Assembly (NCBI GenBank): GCA_021404565.1
Contig: JAAWWF010000027.1
Coordinates: 186,001-250,000 of the forward strand
Reading direction: 5' to 3'
Source of the DNA: Roseivirga sp.
GTDB lineage: Bacteria; Bacteroidota; Bacteroidia; Cytophagales; Cyclobacteriaceae
Length of the DNA stretch: 64,000 bases
A program made the translations under genes and the position numbers. Below the pieces are notes generated by a model. The model saw nothing but the letters and a program-made list of their open reading frames with translations. It was not told the origin of the DNA and searched no databases. Of this stretch, positions 1 to 7,676 are shown piece by piece (positions within the stretch are counted from its first letter, which is position 1; each line of letters starts with the position of its first letter).

Positions 1-222
1 TTTATTCAAATACAATTTGTTGGGGACGCCAGCTTCTCTCACGGCAATGTATACATCCTCGAGGCCATCGTTATTGAAATCACCAAAAGAAATTCCATGA
101 TTGCTACCCAGATCAAAGATTCCCGAATGGGCAGATTTGTCGTCAAAACCTGTCTGAGCATGTAAGCCACTTATTGCTGAGAAAAGTAGTAATCCTCCAA
201 TAACAATCCTCATCCTCTTCAT
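1..222 (-). CDS. FG-GAP/VCBS-type repeat protein, N-terminal part
   Basis: Only the first 74 codons are present; the gene runs off the left edge of the window and reads open to base 1. The protein starts with a basic-hydrophobic signal peptide ending LHAQ, then a segment with GISFGDFNNDGLEDVYIA. The DFNNDGLEDV core is the Ca-binding signature of FG-GAP/VCBS beta-propeller repeats (ASPIC/UnbV-type exported proteins of Bacteroidota). A second in-frame ATG lies 9 bases downstream of the chosen start. The role is unknown: such repeats occur in exported adhesion or polymer-binding proteins. The signal peptide and single repeat are seen; the family call is by motif. Confidence 0.7.
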   Translation of the reverse strand, partial: MKRMRIVIGGLLLFSAISGLHAQTGFDDKSAHSGIFDLGSNHGISFGDFNNDGLEDVYIAVREAGVPNKLYLNK

Positions 223-596
223 AGATTTAAAGATAACATAGATGTATTCGGTTGAGCAGTCAAAGGCCCACAAAAAGGCTCAAAATGCCATTTTGATGAA
301 ATATTGTAGTATTGGTTGATGGGCTTTTTGTCGCCCCCCACTCCTCTTTTGCCGCATGCAGATTAAAACCGAGGCACTCCAGGCTTTCTTCACTCCCCGC
401 TGAGGCTTAGCCGATAAAATCACCTCTTGCTCCCAAAAGGTCAAACTTTACTATTTTGAAATTCTTTCAGCAGTACAAACGAATTACAAAACCTTGGCGA
501 CTACTCGTCATGCTTTACTGATTGCAGATTGAACTTGGCAGGAGTATCGAAATCCGGGAATTTGATTATCTTCATACAAATCATTCGAAAACCGTC
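223..596. other. Spacer, no convincing gene
   Basis: This stretch lies between the leftward FG-GAP gene and the weak rightward ORF that follows. It is moderately AT-rich and carries stop codons in all frames. It should contain the promoter of the leftward gene, but I could not place a clear TAnnTTTG box. The reading frame of the following ORF stays open back to a TTG at 522. Confidence 0.4.
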
Positions 597-914
597 ATGA
601 TTGTAACTGTACGCAATACTACTCCAGACCCTAAAGACCTGATTCAGACATTGCGAGAGGGGTTGTCTCATCGCTTTTCGTATAAAATCGCTGGCTCGGG
701 CCAGGAAAGAAAAGTAGTTGTGCGATATGGTTGGCTCACAGCAGCCAGAATCAGTTTGTTCCGAAATCAAATGAGCGTGGAAAGTCCATCTCGTACAAAC
801 ATTTTCTTTTCCTCAGTTTTCATGTTACTCATCTCCACTCCTATGCCATTAAGACCTCTCAGGGCAAAAATTCAGGATCAACTTACAGCCCTGCTCAAAC
901 GGAAGTACAGCTAA
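597..914 (+). CDS. Hypothetical small protein, possibly degenerate
   Basis: The ORF encodes 105 residues from ATG 597; the frame is open from a TTG at 522 (130 residues). There is no clear ribosome binding site. The middle part (SYKIAGSGQERKVVVRYGW) looks like a real folded protein, and the end is basic. A hydrophobic stretch (FFSSVFMLLIST) may be a membrane segment. It loosely resembles small Bacteroidota proteins of unknown function that pair a short soluble domain with a membrane hairpin, but I cannot name a family. The irregular start and short length leave a decayed gene possible. Confidence 0.35.
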   Translation: MIVTVRNTTPDPKDLIQTLREGLSHRFSYKIAGSGQERKVVVRYGWLTAARISLFRNQMSVESPSRTNIFFSSVFMLLISTPMPLRPLRAKIQDQLTALLKRKYS

Positions 915-1160
915 GAACCAGTACCCGGGTCATTGGCAAAGGCTTGGAAACTTGACCATTACCTGGCTATTTCATACCTGCCCTTTAGAAGATCTCTTGA
1001 ACTTGATTAAGAATTGAAACGAATCTACTCTGCTCCTTCTCGAACTCTTTATACCCCAGACTAGTTATTTTTATGTATCGGTAGCATATTAGTTACCAGT
1101 TAGTGCTCCCTCTCCTCAATTGTGAAAGGAAGTAACCAAACGTATAAAAGAGACAATCTT

Positions 1161-3425
1161 ATGGCATTTGATATTGATATGATTAAGGGGGTATATGAAA
1201 GAATGCCCGCCCGGGTAGACGCAGCCAGAAAACTGGTCGGTAAGCCCCTGACACTAGCAGAAAAAATTCTCTATTCCCACCTATGGGATGGCAACCCTCA
1301 GGAGGTGTATGAACGAGCCAAATCTTACGTGGATTTTGACCCGGACCGGGTGGCCATGCAGGATGCCACAGCCCAAATGGCCCTGCTACAATTTATGCAG
1401 GCGGGAAAAGACAAAGCGGCTGTTCCCTCAACCGTTCATTGCGATCACCTGATCCTAGCCAAAGAAGGCTCTGTAAAAGACCTTAGAAACTCTCTTACCG
1501 CATCAGGAGAGGTTTTCAATTTTCTTGAATCGGTATCCAATAAATACGGTATTGGCTTCTGGAAACCAGGGGCAGGTATCATCCACCAGGTCGTATTGGA
1601 AAACTATGCTTTCCCTGGCGGAATGATGATTGGTACCGATTCGCATACGGTAAATGCCGGTGGTTTGGGTATGGTAGCCATTGGTGTAGGAGGCGCTGAT
1701 GCTGTAGATGTTATGGCAGGCATGCCCTGGGAGCTTAAATTCCCCAAGCTAATCGGTGTAAAACTGACAGGTGAAATGAATGGCTGGACCGCTGCGAAAG
1801 ATGTAATCCTGAAGGTGGCCGGTATTCTCACCGTAAAAGGAGGTACTGGAGCGATAGTTGAATACTTTGGCCCCGGAGCACAGTCTCTTTCCGCTACCGG
1901 TAAGGGTACCATTTGTAATATGGGAGCGGAAATTGGCGCCACCACTTCCACTTTTGGTTATGACGATGCCATGGAACGTTACCTCCGCGCTACTGATAGA
2001 GCCGATGTAGCCGACCTGGCCAATGGGGTAAGAGAGCACCTGACTGGTGATGCAGAAGTGTACGCCAACCCTGAGCGGTATTTTGATGAGCTGATAGAGA
2101 TTGACCTCAGTACACTGGAGCCACATGTAAACGGACCATTTACACCAGACCGCGCCACGCCTGTTTCTCAAATGAGAAGTGAAGCAGAATCCAATGGCTG
2201 GCCCACCAAGGTAGAATGGGGACTGATCGGCTCTTGTACCAACTCATCTTACGAAGACCTTTCCAGGGCCGCTTCCATTGCCCGACAAGCGGTGGACAAA
2301 GGCCTGGCGACCAAAGCAGATTTCGGGATCAACCCAGGCTCTGAGCAGGTACGCTACACGGCCGAAAGAGATGGTCTGTTGCAGATTTTCGAAGATTTGG
2401 ATGCCACCATCTTTACCAATGCCTGTGGACCTTGTATCGGTCAGTGGGAAAGAACAGGAGATAATAACCGGGTAAACACCATTGTACACTCATTTAACAG
2501 AAACTTCTCGAAAAGAGCCGATGGTAACCCCAATACCCATGCATTTGTGACCTCACCTGAAATGGTGGCTGCCATTGCCATCTCAGGCGACCTGGGCTTC
2601 AACCCCATCACCGATACCCTGACCAATGCCAATGGTGAGCAGGTGAAACTCGATCCACCGGTAGGTGACGAGCTTCCGGACAAAGGTTTTGCCGTAGAAG
2701 AAAACGGATACCAGGAACCCGCTGCAGATGGCTCCGGTATAGAAGTGGTTGTAAAACCAGATTCTAAGCGGCTGCAGCTCCTCGCTCCTTTCGCACCCTG
2801 GAATGGAGAAAACATCACAGGTGCTAAGTTGCTAATCAAGGCCTTCGGGAAATGTACCACAGATCATATCTCTATGGCAGGCCCCTGGCTGAGGTTCAGA
2901 GGTCACCTCGATAATATTTCAGACAACTGCCTGATTGGGGCGGTAAATGCCTTCGGACAAGCTACCAACAAGGTGAAAAACCAGCTCACTGGCGAATATG
3001 GTCCCGTACCGGCAACAGCCCGTGAGTACAAGGCGGCCGGAGTACCCAGCATTGTTGTGGGTGACCACAACTACGGTGAGGGCTCCTCAAGAGAACATGC
3101 CGCCATGGAGCCAAGGTTCCTGGGCGTAACCACGGTACTGGTAAAATCATTCGCCCGGATTCACGAGACGAACCTGAAAAAGCAGGGAATGCTCGGCTTG
3201 ACCTTTGCCAACGAAGCAGACTATGACAAAGTGCAGGAAGATGATACCATCAACTTTCTTGATCTGACAGAATTTACTCCCGGTAAGCCTCTGAGCCTTG
3301 AGTTTGTGCATGCCGATGGCAGCAAAGACATCATCAAGGCAAACCATACCTACAATAAGGCGCAGATTGGTTGGTTTAAAGCCGGTTCAGCGTTGAATTT
3401 GATTAAGGCACAAGCTGCCAGTTAA
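1161..3425 (+). CDS. acn: Aconitate hydratase
   Basis: The TCA-cycle enzyme interconverts citrate and isocitrate through cis-aconitate using a [4Fe-4S] cluster, in the cytoplasm. The protein has 754 residues, the usual length of the mitochondrial-type bacterial form. Cluster cysteines are visible in [11 protein letters not shown] and [10 protein letters not shown]. The substrate-binding segments [15 protein letters not shown] and [12 protein letters not shown] are present, as is the C-terminal swivel motif [20 protein letters not shown] chose ATG 1161 (MAFDIDMIK) over the in-frame GTG at 1122, because MAFDIDMIK is the typical family start. It is a single-gene unit closed by a strong terminator. 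Confidence 0.97.
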   Translation: MAFDIDMIKGVYERMPARVDAARKLVGKPLTLAEKILYSHLWDGNPQEVYERAKSYVDFDPDRVAMQDATAQMALLQFMQAGKDKAAVPSTVHCDHLILAKEGSVKDLRNSLTASGEVFNFLESVSNKYGIGFWKPGAGIIHQVVLENYAFPGGMMIGTDSHTVNAGGLGMVAIGVGGADAVDVMAGMPWELKFPKLIGVKLTGEMNGWTAAKDVILKVAGILTVKGGTGAIVEYFGPGAQSLSATGKGTICNMGAEIGATTSTFGYDDAMERYLRATDRADVADLANGVREHLTGDAEVYANPERYFDELIEIDLSTLEPHVNGPFTPDRATPVSQMRSEAESNGWPTKVEWGLIGSCTNSSYEDLSRAASIARQAVDKGLATKADFGINPGSEQVRYTAERDGLLQIFEDLDATIFTNACGPCIGQWERTGDNNRVNTIVHSFNRNFSKRADGNPNTHAFVTSPEMVAAIAISGDLGFNPITDTLTNANGEQVKLDPPVGDELPDKGFAVEENGYQEPAADGSGIEVVVKPDSKRLQLLAPFAPWNGENITGAKLLIKAFGKCTTDHISMAGPWLRFRGHLDNISDNCLIGAVNAFGQATNKVKNQLTGEYGPVPATAREYKAAGVPSIVVGDHNYGEGSSREHAAMEPRFLGVTTVLVKSFARIHETNLKKQGMLGLTFANEADYDKVQEDDTINFLDLTEFTPGKPLSLEFVHADGSKDIIKANHTYNKAQIGWFKAGSALNLIKAQAAS

Positions 3426-3476
3426 GAAGCTAAACCCTGGTCAGCACCGCGGGTTAGACTGATTTTAAAATAACAG

Positions 3477-3508
3477 AAAGCCTCATTCATTTTGGATGAG
3501 GCTTTTTC
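3477..3508 (+). terminator. Rho-independent terminator of aconitase
   Basis: The hairpin has arms GCCTCATTC and GATGAGGC around a short ATTTTG loop, followed by a T run. It lies about 50 bases after the aconitase stop. A near-copy sits at 18884-18914. Confidence 0.85.
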
Positions 3509-3541
3509 TATGGTCACCCATTTAGCGGAACTGAGGCTATC

Positions 3542-3656
3542 CCCCTGGTTACTGAAAAGCTCCCCCAAACCCCAAAAGTCCTATTGCCCGGATGAATTTA
3601 AATGGTAATCTTAGTTAAATTAAAGATAACCGCACCCAGGTGCGTTTACACAAAAG
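3542..3656. repeat. Long attC-like repeat, copy A
   Basis: A block of 114 bases (3542-3655) aligns without gaps to 4557-4670, with roughly 80% identity by eye. Both copies share CCCCTGGTTAC, CCCGGATGAATT and TAAAGATAACCGCA, and end in TTACACAAA. Each copy is followed directly by a GTT core (3656 here, 4671 in copy B). The pair brackets the DUF6090 gene. The length is that of long attC sites such as the V. cholerae repeats; the recombination role is inference. Confidence 0.6.
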
Positions 3657-3710
3657 TTGTGCTTCATTCTCCCTACGCTGAAGCTTCAGTACAGAAACTA
3701 TGACCAACCA

Positions 3711-4469
3711 ATGATAAAATTCTTTAGAAAAATCAGACAAAACTTACTTTCAGAGGGGAAAACCGGAAAGTATCTAAAATATGCCATTGGAGAAATAGTA
3801 CTGGTAGTTATTGGGATTTTAATTGCTTTACAAGCCAATAACTGGAATGAGCAACGCAAATTAGATAACCGAATTGAAAAGTTTTTCCCAAAACTAAAAC
3901 ATCAATTAGAAGGCAATATTTCTATCGTAATTGAAGACTTAGAAACGATTGAATACTTCTATGAACGGTCTCAGAGCATAGCTAACAATAATATTGGTAA
4001 CAAAGACAAGATTGACCTGAACAAAATAGACTCTTTAATCCTATTTACCGGCACTGATTTTCATTTAAACTTAAACATGATTACAGTCAACGAAGCTCAA
4101 TTAAACGAGAATTTAGCTAACATAAAATCAGACACTTTACGAGAATCCATCTATCTCCTAATAAAGACAAATGAACTTATAATAGAGAGAGAGCAAATCG
4201 TTAATGAAGATGTGACTGCTAATCTGAAACCTTTCTTAAACAAACATTACAATCTTAAAAACTTATTTAACTCTCTGGGTTATTCAGGTTTTGAACACTC
4301 TAACATTGATAGTGATGATATTATTAAAATCATGCACAATCAAGAATTTGAAAATTTAATTGTAACCCGGGTGTTGTATTTAGAAGATTTGGCTATACTC
4401 TACTATGACCTTAAACAAGAACTGGAAACTGTTTACCAGTTACTGGAAAAAGAAATGCAGGAGTTATGA
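3711..4469 (+). CDS. DUF6090 family protein
   Basis: The protein has 252 residues and is of the DUF6090 type: a basic N-terminus (MIKFFRKIRQNLL), the signature KYLKYAIGEIVLVVIGILI, then ALQANNWNEQRK. This is one membrane segment followed by a helical, charged soluble domain. The family is very common and multi-copy in Bacteroidota, and its function is unknown. ATG 3711 is chosen because MIKFFRK is the invariant family start. The gene is AT-rich compared with aconitase. It sits alone between two copies of the 114-base repeat, so it looks like one mobile unit. Parts of its 5' end recur at 11293 and 12526. Confidence 0.9.
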   Translation: MIKFFRKIRQNLLSEGKTGKYLKYAIGEIVLVVIGILIALQANNWNEQRKLDNRIEKFFPKLKHQLEGNISIVIEDLETIEYFYERSQSIANNNIGNKDKIDLNKIDSLILFTGTDFHLNLNMITVNEAQLNENLANIKSDTLRESIYLLIKTNELIIEREQIVNEDVTANLKPFLNKHYNLKNLFNSLGYSGFEHSNIDSDDIIKIMHNQEFENLIVTRVLYLEDLAILYYDLKQELETVYQLLEKEMQEL

Positions 4470-4556
4470 CCGATTTCTACCGGAAAATCAGGCATATCTA
4501 AAACCCGTAACGCTTATTTAGGACGGGGCACACTCATTTATAGGCTCAGGGTTTAT

Positions 4557-4671
4557 CCCCTGGTTACGGAAAAGCTCTCGTGAATACTAAAAGTCCCATT
4601 ACCCGGATGAATTCAAATAGCAATCTTAGTTATACTAAAGATAACCGCATTCAGGTGCTCTTACACAAACG
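4557..4671. repeat. Long attC-like repeat, copy B
   Basis: This is the second copy of the 114-base repeat described at 3542-3656, with no length change between them. It ends at the GTTCGCATAC core (4671-4680), which opens the next gene unit. The upstream flank also resembles that of copy A (CATTTA, a few bases, then the CCCCTGGTTAC block). Confidence 0.6.
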
Positions 4672-4693
4672 TTCGCATACATAAAAAAGAATC

Positions 4694-5455
4694 ATGAGTT
4701 TCTTGGATAGATTTAAAAAACATAAAATCACTAATGAGAATTGGGAGTTTTACCAAACCATTGATGAGGAAGAAAATGTAACATTTGCTACAATCGACTT
4801 GACTTATCAAGAACCTCAAAATCAAAAAGGGTTTGAAGGAGAATTATTTGTAAGGATACGCATACCACAAAATCGCCTACATGAAGGGATTGCAATCCCG
4901 GAAGAACATGAATATCAAAATCTTAAAGAAGAAGAACTTTGTGCTAGACTTGTAAAAAGTAGAATCAATTGTATACAAGTTGGACGACTAGCTTTTGAAG
5001 GACAAAAACAATACATATTTGAGCACAATGATTTTGACGGATTTAAAAGCGAATTTAATAAATGGGGAAAAACTTTTAGTGATGAATACTCACTTGAACT
5101 CAAGCCTCTAAAGCCTTTTGAATACTATTCAGACCTTCTTCCAGACAAATATATTTGGCAACAAATAGGAAACAGACATGTAATAGAACAACTTCTGGCT
5201 GCTGGTAGCGATGAATCTAAAGAACACTATATAGAACATGGAATTTTTGGAAAACCTGACGATTTAAAAAATCTCTTCGAAGAAATCAGAGAACATAATA
5301 TTTCGCTCATTGGTATAGAGGGAGATTTAATGGAGGTTGGAATCAAATCTTCAATAGAGCTGGATGACATTACAAATCAAACTGATTACTTAATCGAAAT
5401 AACAGAGACCTATAATTGTAGGTATGACGGATGGAACACTGCAATAGTAAAATAA
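4694..5455 (+). CDS. DUF695 / RraB-like protein
   Basis: The protein has 253 residues and no signal peptide. Residues about 1-140 fit the DUF695 family (NENWEFYQTIDEEENVTFATID). Residues about 160-253 resemble the RraB domain (regulator of RNase E activity B), with HYIEHGIFGKPDDLKNLFEE and the closing YNCRYDGWNTAIVK. Stand-alone DUF695-RraB fusions are known in many bacteria, but RNase E inhibition has been shown only for proteobacterial RraB, so the biochemical role here is open. The gene is AT-rich and alone, with an unusually precise unit border: GTTCGCATAC at 4671 before it and GTATGCCAAC at 5460 just after its stop. Confidence 0.75.
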   Translation: MSFLDRFKKHKITNENWEFYQTIDEEENVTFATIDLTYQEPQNQKGFEGELFVRIRIPQNRLHEGIAIPEEHEYQNLKEEELCARLVKSRINCIQVGRLAFEGQKQYIFEHNDFDGFKSEFNKWGKTFSDEYSLELKPLKPFEYYSDLLPDKYIWQQIGNRHVIEQLLAAGSDESKEHYIEHGIFGKPDDLKNLFEEIREHNISLIGIEGDLMEVGIKSSIELDDITNQTDYLIEITETYNCRYDGWNTAIVK

Positions 5456-5459
5456 AAAC

Positions 5460-5521
5460 GTATGCCAACACTATGTGAAAACTCATTAAAACGCATTTTA
5501 CACTAACCGTTGTGTAGCATT
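5460..5521. repeat. attC-like site C
   Basis: The site opens with GTATGCCAAC, which is the reverse complement (9 of 10) of the start of its own unit at 4671. Next comes a possible stem GTGAAAA / TTTTACAC, in which one A would be extrahelical. It ends CACTAACC and is followed by the core GTTGTGTAGC of the next unit (5509). The 25 bases 5484-5508 match 13821-13845 at 21 positions. Extrahelical bases and R''/R' pairing are known attC features; the assignment is inference. Confidence 0.55.
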
Positions 5522-5771
5522 TGAAAAGTAAAGACGGAAGAAAATTAGAACTCCAGACTTTTACGATCAACGGCCATCATTACGGCACTTCAATCCGAAA
5601 AAACTGGAACAGCCAAACAATTGACTTCTCATTGCTGTAGCTGAGAAATGATTTCAGGGCTTTCATAACAGACTACATTCAAAAATTAACTTCTCCACAT
5701 GCTACTTTCACTCCTTTGGACATGACCATGGAGAAGTATTTCGACCTCCTCATCTAAAAAAGAAACAACCC
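5522..5771. other. Leader of the SRPBCC unit, no gene seen
   Basis: This is the first half of a 377-base spacer after the DUF695-RraB gene. I find no credible ORF, only short fragments broken by stops. The promoter-like elements begin at 5772. Confidence 0.4.
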
Positions 5772-5807
5772 TTGACATAGCGCTGTCACAGGTAGTCACC
5801 ACCTTTG
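5772..5807 (+). promoter_or_regulatory. Candidate promoter with dyad operator
   Basis: TTGACA at 5772-5777 and ACCTTTG at 5801-5807 have the spacing of a Bacteroidota promoter (TTG box, about 20 bases, TAnnTTTG-like box), about 25 bases before the SRPBCC start. A perfect dyad TGACA-N6-TGTCA at 5773-5788 overlaps the upstream box, so a repressor bound there would block transcription. Inferred from motifs only. Confidence 0.45.
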
Positions 5808-5832
5808 TATCGTTAAATTAAAAAAACACAAA

Positions 5833-6324
5833 ATGAGCAAGTCAGAATTTACCGAGGTAATCAACGCTTCAAAAGAAAAAGTCTGGGAAGTACTTTTTTA
5901 CCAGTATGGAGATATTCATGTGCACAACCCAGGCATGATTGCTTCCCATTACATGAACAATGGTACAAAAGGAGAATTGAACTCGAAAAGGCACGTCAAC
6001 TTTTCTGAAAAGCTATGGCTTGATGAGACGATAACCGAGGTGGAAGAGTTCAAACGAGTTAAAATAGTTGCTGACGACCATAATCTACCAATGATGAGGG
6101 ATATGTCTGCGACCTACGAGTTAAAGGCAATCGGAAACGACAAGACCGAATTGAAAATGACCTCTGTTGCTACAAGCTCTCCAGGATTTATGATGTACCT
6201 GATGAAGGGACAACTGGCCAAAGGTCTGGTCCAACATTTATTCGGAATGAAATACTATATTGAAACCGGGAAGACCCTGAGCAAGGAGAAATTTTCGGAA
6301 GTTTATAAAAACTACAGGAAGTAA
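5833..6324 (+). CDS. SRPBCC family protein
   Basis: The protein has 163 residues and is cytoplasmic. It starts in the usual START/Bet v 1-like way (FTEVINASKEKVWEVLF), with the central strands and a long C-terminal helix region of the SRPBCC fold. Such proteins bind small hydrophobic ligands; members next to ArsR repressors are common, but no ArsR gene is beside it here. The gene has its own promoter-like region with a dyad operator (5772-5807). It forms a single-gene unit between core GTTGTGTAGC (5509) and the complementary TACACAAC motif (6416-6423). Confidence 0.75.
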   Translation: MSKSEFTEVINASKEKVWEVLFYQYGDIHVHNPGMIASHYMNNGTKGELNSKRHVNFSEKLWLDETITEVEEFKRVKIVADDHNLPMMRDMSATYELKAIGNDKTELKMTSVATSSPGFMMYLMKGQLAKGLVQHLFGMKYYIETGKTLSKEKFSEVYKNYRK

Positions 6325-6410
6325 GGAGATTCGCCCTTGCGTCTAAATTGAATGTAACGCTTTCAAATTCAGATTTACCACATCTGGATTAGGGGCAATA
6401 GTAATCGTAA

Positions 6411-6508
6411 AACATTACACAACAAAAGCTATACGCAATGCTGGCTAGCGAAGTAGACGAAAGTTTTGTACTCGTATCCCACCAAAGCTGTGCTAGTACG
6501 TTAGCACC
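6411..6508. repeat. attC-like site D
   Basis: TACACAAC (within 6411-6423) is the reverse complement of the start of the same unit at 5509. The site ends in the palindromic GTGCTAgtacgTTAGCAC, whose GTTAGCACC at 6500 opens the DUF2200 unit. It is about 90 bases long with several internal inverted segments and no ORF. Recombination role inferred. Confidence 0.5.
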
Positions 6509-6532
6509 AACAGATTTAAAACCGAGTAAAAA

Positions 6533-6910
6533 ATGAAAGTTACGGCCGAAAAAAATGAAAAGGTTGCCAATATGATATTTGCAACCATCTATCCGCTTTA
6601 CCTCAATAGGTTGGAGAAAAATGGCAGAACCAAAGAAGAGCTGAACCAGGTAATAGAATGGTTTACTGGTTTTGATGAAGATGCTTTACAAGGACTCATC
6701 GATGAGAAAGTAACTTTCGGAATGTTTTTTGAAAAAGCAGCAATTCATCCCAATGCACACATGATCAAAGGAGTGGTTTGTGGTTATCGCATCGAAGAAA
6801 TAGAAGATGAATTTGAACTGTATAAACAATGCAGGCAAATGGAAAAGCTGATTGATGAATTAGCAAGAGGTCGTAAAATGGAGAAAATTTTGCGTGAAGA
6901 AAAAAAATAG
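6533..6910 (+). CDS. DUF2200 family protein
   Basis: The protein has 125 residues and matches the conserved DUF2200 layout: VANMIFATIYPLYLNRLEKNGRTKEEL near the N-terminus, then VIEWFTGFDE and FEKAAIHPNAHMIKGVVCGYR in the middle. It is all-alpha in appearance and cytoplasmic, with no known activity. The C-terminal tail is highly charged (KMEKILREEKK). It is a stand-alone unit: GTTAGCACC (6500) in front and AGTGCGAAC (6916) behind are imperfect reverse complements (7 of 9). Confidence 0.8.
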   Translation: MKVTAEKNEKVANMIFATIYPLYLNRLEKNGRTKEELNQVIEWFTGFDEDALQGLIDEKVTFGMFFEKAAIHPNAHMIKGVVCGYRIEEIEDEFELYKQCRQMEKLIDELARGRKMEKILREEKK

Positions 6911-6915
6911 TAGCT

Positions 6916-7024
6916 AGTGCGAACAAACACTAAGGCTTACCCCAAAGCTTCTGCGCAGGCGCTAAGCTGCATCCCGAAAACTTTCAGGACTCAGTTTGGC
7001 CAAAACTTAGTGCATTCAAAGAAC
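6916..7024. repeat. attC-like site E
   Basis: AGTGCGAAC at 6916 is followed by ACACTAAG, which pairs with CTTAGTG about 70 bases on. The middle carries GCTTCTGCGCAGGCGCTAAGC. The site closes with AAAGAACCTA, close to CAGAACCTA at site H (10311-10319). It holds no ORF. The stem-loop is seen; the attC reading is inferred. Confidence 0.45.
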
Positions 7025-7031
7025 CTACCTT

Positions 7032-7601
7032 ATGAGAAAATTAAAATTACAAATGCAGGTTTCCCTGGACGGATTTAATTCAACAGGTGCGAATGACGAG
7101 CAAAAATGGGTAACCTGGGCATGGGATGAAATCAAACAATACGTTCTGGAATTGGCAGATTCTGCCGATACTGAAATTATAGGCAGGAAATTAGCAGTTG
7201 ACTATCTACCCTATTGGCATGATACCTTGACAAAGCCAAAAGACCCAATGTATAAATTGGCAAAAATCAAGGCTCGCCAAAAGAAAGTCGTTTTTACGAA
7301 AACTCTTGAGAAATCGGAGTGGGAAAATACGGTACTGGCAAAAGGAAATCTGCTGAACGAAGTAAAGAAACTAAAGGATGAAAATGGTAAAGACATTATT
7401 GTTTACGGAGGTAGTTCATTGGTCTCTGCTTTGGTAAAGGAAAACTTAGTAGACGAATTTCATTTATTTGTTAATCCCATTGCATTAGGGCAAGGGGTAC
7501 CAGTTTTTAATCAATTAGATAGTTGGCAACGACTTAAGCTACGAAAGTCAATTGCCTGTGATAGTGGGATTGTAATTCAACACTATGACCTGATTGGATA
7601 A
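7032..7601 (+). CDS. Dihydrofolate reductase-like (RibD C-terminal) protein
   Basis: The protein has 189 residues and the RibD C-terminal / DHFR-like fold. It starts LKLQMQVSLDGF. The nucleotide-binding segment is IIVYGGSSLVSALVKENLVDEF, followed by NPIALGQGVPVF, all typical of this family of small NADPH-dependent reductases of unknown substrate. It lacks the deaminase half of RibD and is not the housekeeping DHFR. It starts directly after attC-like site E and runs towards the convergent metallophosphoesterase, with a hairpin between them. Members of this family occur often in integron cassettes. Confidence 0.85.
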   Translation: MRKLKLQMQVSLDGFNSTGANDEQKWVTWAWDEIKQYVLELADSADTEIIGRKLAVDYLPYWHDTLTKPKDPMYKLAKIKARQKKVVFTKTLEKSEWENTVLAKGNLLNEVKKLKDENGKDIIVYGGSSLVSALVKENLVDEFHLFVNPIALGQGVPVFNQLDSWQRLKLRKSIACDSGIVIQHYDLIG

Positions 7602-7628
7602 AACGAGCCGTCATGAAGGCCCACAATG

Positions 7629-7653
7629 GCCTAAGCTGGCACTGGTCTTAGGC
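7629..7653. terminator. Hairpin between convergent genes
   Basis: GCCTAAG and CTTAGGC form a perfect 7-bp stem around 11 bases, midway between the RibD-like gene and the convergent phosphoesterase gene. There is no T run, so it may be a weak bidirectional terminator or the inner arms of an attC-like site for the RibD unit. Confidence 0.4.
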
Positions 7654-7676
7654 ATCAATCCCTGTTCCGGAAACGC

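Noticed and set aside
731-955. Overlapping frame beside the 597-914 ORF
   Set aside because: No recognisable domain; possible product of a frameshift but no clear continuation of the first frame.
1749-2171. Open frame opposite aconitase
   Set aside because: Antisense shadow of a strongly coding gene; no family, no ribosome site.
7629-7653. A tRNA-like fold after the RibD gene
   Set aside because: Only a single short stem, with no cloverleaf or CCA-like end; no tRNA was found anywhere in the window.
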